Of a DNA stretch of 64,000 nucleotides, positions 60,440-64,000 are shown piece by piece. Both the position numbers and the translations under genes were made by a program. Position 1 is the stretch's first letter, and every line of letters begins with the position of its first letter. The stretch spans positions 448,083 to 512,082 of the forward strand of contig CAJNDT010005873.1 of NCBI GenBank assembly GCA_905221615.1. The letters run 5' to 3'. The notes below the pieces were generated by a model. The model was not told the DNA's origin and ran no database searches. It worked only from the letters and a program-made list of their open reading frames with translations. This stretch comes from Symbiodinium sp. CCMP2592. Lineage: Eukaryota > Sar > Dinophyceae > Suessiales > Symbiodiniaceae.

Positions 60440-60659
60440 ATAGCACGTGCATGGACAACATAGTTGGCTTGAGTGTCAGCATCTACTTGTGCAATGCATC
60501 CAGCATGCAGCTGCATCGTCTCTTCTTTGGCTCAAAAGCGGGGTCGGAGCAAATGCTTGATTGCATACAGCTATGTGCAACGGGATTCAGGCCTGGAAGA
60601 GAAAGGATACTCGAGAGTGAAAGGTAGAAACGGAAGAAGAAAGAAAGTAATACAGAACA

Positions 60660-62696
60660 TCACTGAATAAGGCCGAATCCAACGATGCTGAAATGCCCCG
60701 AGTGGAATCCCCACTTCTCTGGGGTCCGCGCAACACCCTTTCGCCCCACGATGAAGGCCTCTCTATACATGTCCCGATACGTCATCTTGTAATGCTGATA
60801 CTTAGTCCGTATTGTCCCGATGACGATCACTCCCTGTTGGCCCTTCGGCCGCCGTGTACATTGATCGGTTACTATATGTACCGTGCTTTCCGATACATCT
60901 CCTGGGGTCGCATTCCCGTATATGACGCAAGAGGGAATGGGTGGGTAGGACTTGTCGTCGAAGCAGTGTCTGACTGAACTTGGGCGGACCAAGTCCTCGC
61001 GCATAATGCGCGCGGCACTTGCAATGCTCGTGCCGTGTCCGGCGGTGTAGATGTATGTCTCTCCTGGTGGGTCAGTGGCACGGGTGCCGAACGCTCTGCG
61101 CTGCTCTCCAGCCCAAGGAATGAATAACATAGTATGCACGCCGTCCGATATTGGCGTCAGCACTGCCCCAAGTTCGTTGCACGCTGATCGCGTGCCTGAT
61201 TGTAGCACTGCATGTGCAAATTCGGCTAAAGTCTCCTGCCTGAAATCGCTGTCAGCAGCTATCTCGCCCAAAGTTTTGGCGAGTTTGTGTGCTTCTTCCA
61301 TGTCGACGGCGTGAGGGGTCGGCTTCTCATGTTCGTAAAGCTCAGAAAATGGCGCCACATCAATCTGTGGTGGTCTGCTCTGTTTGCCCAGTTGTTCGAG
61401 GGTTGGCTGACCCGATGGGGCAACGGCTGTTGATGCATCGTAGGTCGGGGCAGGTGTCCGAACGGAGCTGGAGGGATTGTGCTGAGCCTGTTGGCGGGAG
61501 GAGGTGCCCTGTCCGGCTGGGGGCTGCTGTTGTGCTGCTTGGCTGCCCTTGATGCGGAGGGCGATTCGTTGAACCTGCGAGGCCAATGTCCTTTGTGGGA
61601 CCTTGGGTGGGGTGGGTGGCCTCTGACGTAGCTGTGTGGCTCTGTAATGCCACTTGTTGGTATCAACATCACGCACTGTAGAATAGCTGCGGAGCACAAC
61701 CGAGGTCCGCGGAGGTGTCGACGAAGATCGCCTGGTGTCCCTGCGAGAACGACTTCTGCGGGTGTCGCGGGATCGGTGGTGTCTGCGTCGGCGGTGCTGT
61801 CTCCCGCTGCTGGCAGGTCGTGCTCTGCTGCGTGTGCGTCGTCGGCGTCTAGTGCTCACGGTGCGGGTTCTGCTGCGTGTGGGTGAGCGCCGTCTCCTGC
61901 GTGGCAACGGAGGATGGTGGGAAGAAGCACGTGCTGCGAGCGGGTCAGTGTCTCCCGATCCCGTAGCGGGTGGTGGTTGTGTGGGTGGTAATGTGCTGAC
62001 AGAGGGTGTGTTGGCTGTGCTTATTGGCTGGGGTTGGGGGGTGATTGCCGGTGTCTGTGGGGCAATGTGTGCAGCATCGGTAGTGGTAACATTGGTGGGG
62101 TGAGATTGTGAAGCTTGTTGGAGGGTCGTTGGCTGCGGTATATGGGATTGTTGAGCGGGTTGTGTGGAAGGGATGCTGCAAGGTGCAGGTTGGGGTTGTG
62201 GAGCAGGTGGTGTGAAAGGAATGTTGTATGTGGCAGGCTGGGAGTGATGCGGTGTCAGAGGTGATGGGCTCGTGGGAAAAACTGTTGTATGGGTAGGCAA
62301 AGGACCAGGGTTCAAGAAAGTGGGGGGATGTTGCGACATGAATTGCTGGGGTGGAGGTTGTTGTGGCATCTGGGGCTGTGGTGTGCTGAGTTGTGTGTAT
62401 ACCATCGGATGCTGTGGTATAGGAGCAGTGTGTCCACATGGCATCATGGGGAAGCTGTGTGTCTGCTCAACGGGGATCGTAGTGGGTTGCGTCGGCAGTG
62501 TGTGCTGCTGAGTGGCAGCAATGCCAGTTGGCATCATTGCTGGGTATCCTTGTGACTGCGGTACCCAGGTGTTCGGGTGAAACTGATTGAGCACCGGTCG
62601 GGTTGTTGGTGCGTATGGTGTTGCTGGTGGCTGCGTGGTAAAATAATCCGGCCACATAGCTGCAACGAAGTTGGTGAAACAAACACAGTTGCACAA
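60660..62696 (-). CDS. PLE ORF1: Pro/Gln-rich, SR-rich, C-terminal HGTS domain
   Basis: 678 residues in one frame. Residues 20-250 are Pro/Gln/Thr-rich and disordered. Residues about 255-335 are Arg/Ser-rich (RRRRRSPTRSRTRT type), like splicing-factor SR tails. Residues about 460-550 are helical. The C-terminal 130 residues contain YIYTAGHGTSIASAARIM, PSCVIYGN and GVIVIGTIRTKYQHYK. The HGTS-plus-helix pattern resembles ADP-ribosyltransferase or RNA 2'-phosphotransferase-type folds, but I cannot confirm it. The first ATG is at 62696, with a better-placed one 13 codons in. A pyrimidine-rich tract lies upstream (62745-62780, minus sense), suggesting a trans-splice acceptor. Confidence 0.6.
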   Translation of the reverse strand: MCNCVCFTNFVAAMWPDYFTTQPPATPYAPTTRPVLNQFHPNTWVPQSQGYPAMMPTGIAATQQHTLPTQPTTIPVEQTHSFPMMPCGHTAPIPQHPMVYTQLSTPQPQMPQQPPPQQFMSQHPPTFLNPGPLPTHTTVFPTSPSPLTPHHSQPATYNIPFTPPAPQPQPAPCSIPSTQPAQQSHIPQPTTLQQASQSHPTNVTTTDAAHIAPQTPAITPQPQPISTANTPSVSTLPPTQPPPATGSGDTDPLAARASSHHPPLPRRRRRSPTRSRTRTVSTRRRRRTRSRARPASSGRQHRRRRHHRSRDTRRSRSRRDTRRSSSTPPRTSVVLRSYSTVRDVDTNKWHYRATQLRQRPPTPPKVPQRTLASQVQRIALRIKGSQAAQQQPPAGQGTSSRQQAQHNPSSSVRTPAPTYDASTAVAPSGQPTLEQLGKQSRPPQIDVAPFSELYEHEKPTPHAVDMEEAHKLAKTLGEIAADSDFRQETLAEFAHAVLQSGTRSACNELGAVLTPISDGVHTMLFIPWAGEQRRAFGTRATDPPGETYIYTAGHGTSIASAARIMREDLVRPSSVRHCFDDKSYPPIPSCVIYGNATPGDVSESTVHIVTDQCTRRPKGQQGVIVIGTIRTKYQHYKMTYRDMYREAFIVGRKGVARTPEKWGFHSGHFSIVGFGLIQ

Positions 62697-62820
62697 GCAA
62701 AGTGCAGGCTGTCCTGGTTGTCCCTGCTGGACGGACTTGAGATGTCGAAGACGGAGATAAAGAAAGAAGAAGGCCGATTACTTCCCGGAGGAAGCGCTGC
62801 TTCACTTGCGTTAGACACAT

Positions 62821-63141
62821 GTTACCACGCCTGCCCTCATGTCAGTTGCACATGCCCTTGCAGTCCCTGAGAAATAAAGAAGCGGTCGAATAGAGGACAG
62901 ACTAGCGAGGTAGCACCTGCTCATTAGACGCACTTTACTGCATTAGCCGTCCATTACTGCACCTGCACTCATGTCAGACGCACATGCGAGCATCAGAGAG
63001 AGAGAGATAAAATAGCATCGGGAGAATCTGAACGATCTGAACGAAGGCTGAACACCCGGTTCATCACCGGTCTCCCCGGAGGGTCACCACGGCGCCATGA
63101 CGGAAAGCCGTTGCTCTGGAGTCTCAACGACCCACGCTGAT
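62821..63141 (-). other. PLE 5' untranslated region; no gene seen
   Basis: Between the upstream direct repeat and ORF1. It includes a short repeated segment (CCTGC-CTCATGTCAG-TGCACATGC at about 62829-62858 and 62960-62990) and no convincing coding. Confidence 0.4.
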
Positions 63142-63506
63142 CACACTGATGGATTCGGCCAAGAGTACGAGTGCAAAGGACAAAAAGAGGAATGTTGTTC
63201 ATGTTGCAACTGTTTGTCAGATTGCGGCAACCGTACAAATTGTTTGTCTAATCTGGACACCACAGGGGGCCTGTCCTCAGACTAATCTTGGCACCACAGG
63301 GGGCTGCCGAAAATTGTGCAGGTACATGACTGAGCGTCCTCAATCACTTCCCTTCCAGTGACCTAGCTTCGTTGGATCAGGTCAGTCACTGGAAGCCTGA
63401 TCCCCCTGCAACAGTTGATTTGGTAAATGTCCAATGTCGGATTATGTTGAAAAGCGAAATTGCAAACAGTGTAGGAGTGACCCTCTGCTCCCATGTGCTA
63501 GGGAGG

Positions 63507-63520
<14 letters not shown>
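63142..63520 (-). repeat. pseudo-LTR, upstream (right) copy of PLE
   Basis: 379 bp matching 43866-44244 with about one mismatch (GAAAATTG versus GAAAGTTG). It runs into a long CA-rich array. Confidence 0.9.

Positions 63521-64000
<480 letters not shown>

Overview
This is nuclear DNA of a dinoflagellate, probably from the Suessiales/Symbiodiniaceae side of the group. The evidence is a 17-nt match to the 3' part of the dinoflagellate spliced leader at 24824-24840 (minus), retroelement proteins with Lys/Gly-rich gag regions and CCHC/CCCH fingers of the kind common in dinoflagellate genomes, long microsatellites, and no ordinary housekeeping gene. I see no bacterial or organellar features. Almost the whole window is nested mobile DNA.

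Layout. (1) 1-2531, minus: copia-like gag-protease running off the left edge. (2) 3260-about 34490, minus: a tyrosine-recombinase (YR) retroelement, copy A. It is split by a 23.8-kb block (7747-31591) made of a short and a long version of one unknown element (X) in tandem. X-long contains a second YR retroelement, copy B (10909-24999, minus). Removing 7747-31591 restores the copy A gag frame exactly. (3) 34500-39501: repeat-rich DNA with two 1.37-kb terminal-inverted-repeat elements that each carry a U6 snRNA-like sequence. (4) 39502-43610, plus: remnants of other retroelement-like genes (CCCH-finger gag, a degraded methyltransferase-like fold, Cys/His-rich and acidic/proline-rich proteins). 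(5) 43866-63520, minus: a Penelope-like element (PLE) with an N-terminal GIY-YIG module, flanked by 379-bp direct repeats that abut (CA)n tracts and carrying many small ORFs. Its second ORF is split by a third YR retroelement, copy C (50678-59445, plus); removing copy C restores the frame exactly. (6) 63509-64000: CA-rich microsatellite.

The three YR elements share the order YR - gag - [2OG-Fe(II)-dioxygenase-like - C5-methyltransferase-like - reverse transcriptase - RNase H]. Copies B and C show split direct repeats A1-ORFs-B1-A2-B2, as in PAT/Ngaro-type elements, which fixes their boundaries. In B and C gag and pol lie in one frame separated by a single UGA; A fits the same plan after one indel. 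The PLE also has one in-frame UGA between its second ORF and the GIY-YIG module.

The most interesting system is the pairing of a dioxygenase-like fold (HxD...H...R kept in all three copies) with a cytosine-methyltransferase-like fold (PC motif lost in all three) inside YR-retroelement polyproteins, in a lineage known for 5-hydroxymethyluracil-rich DNA. Any role in base modification is inference. Many genes carry single-base frameshifts, so most copies are probably dead unless some shifts are assembly errors.
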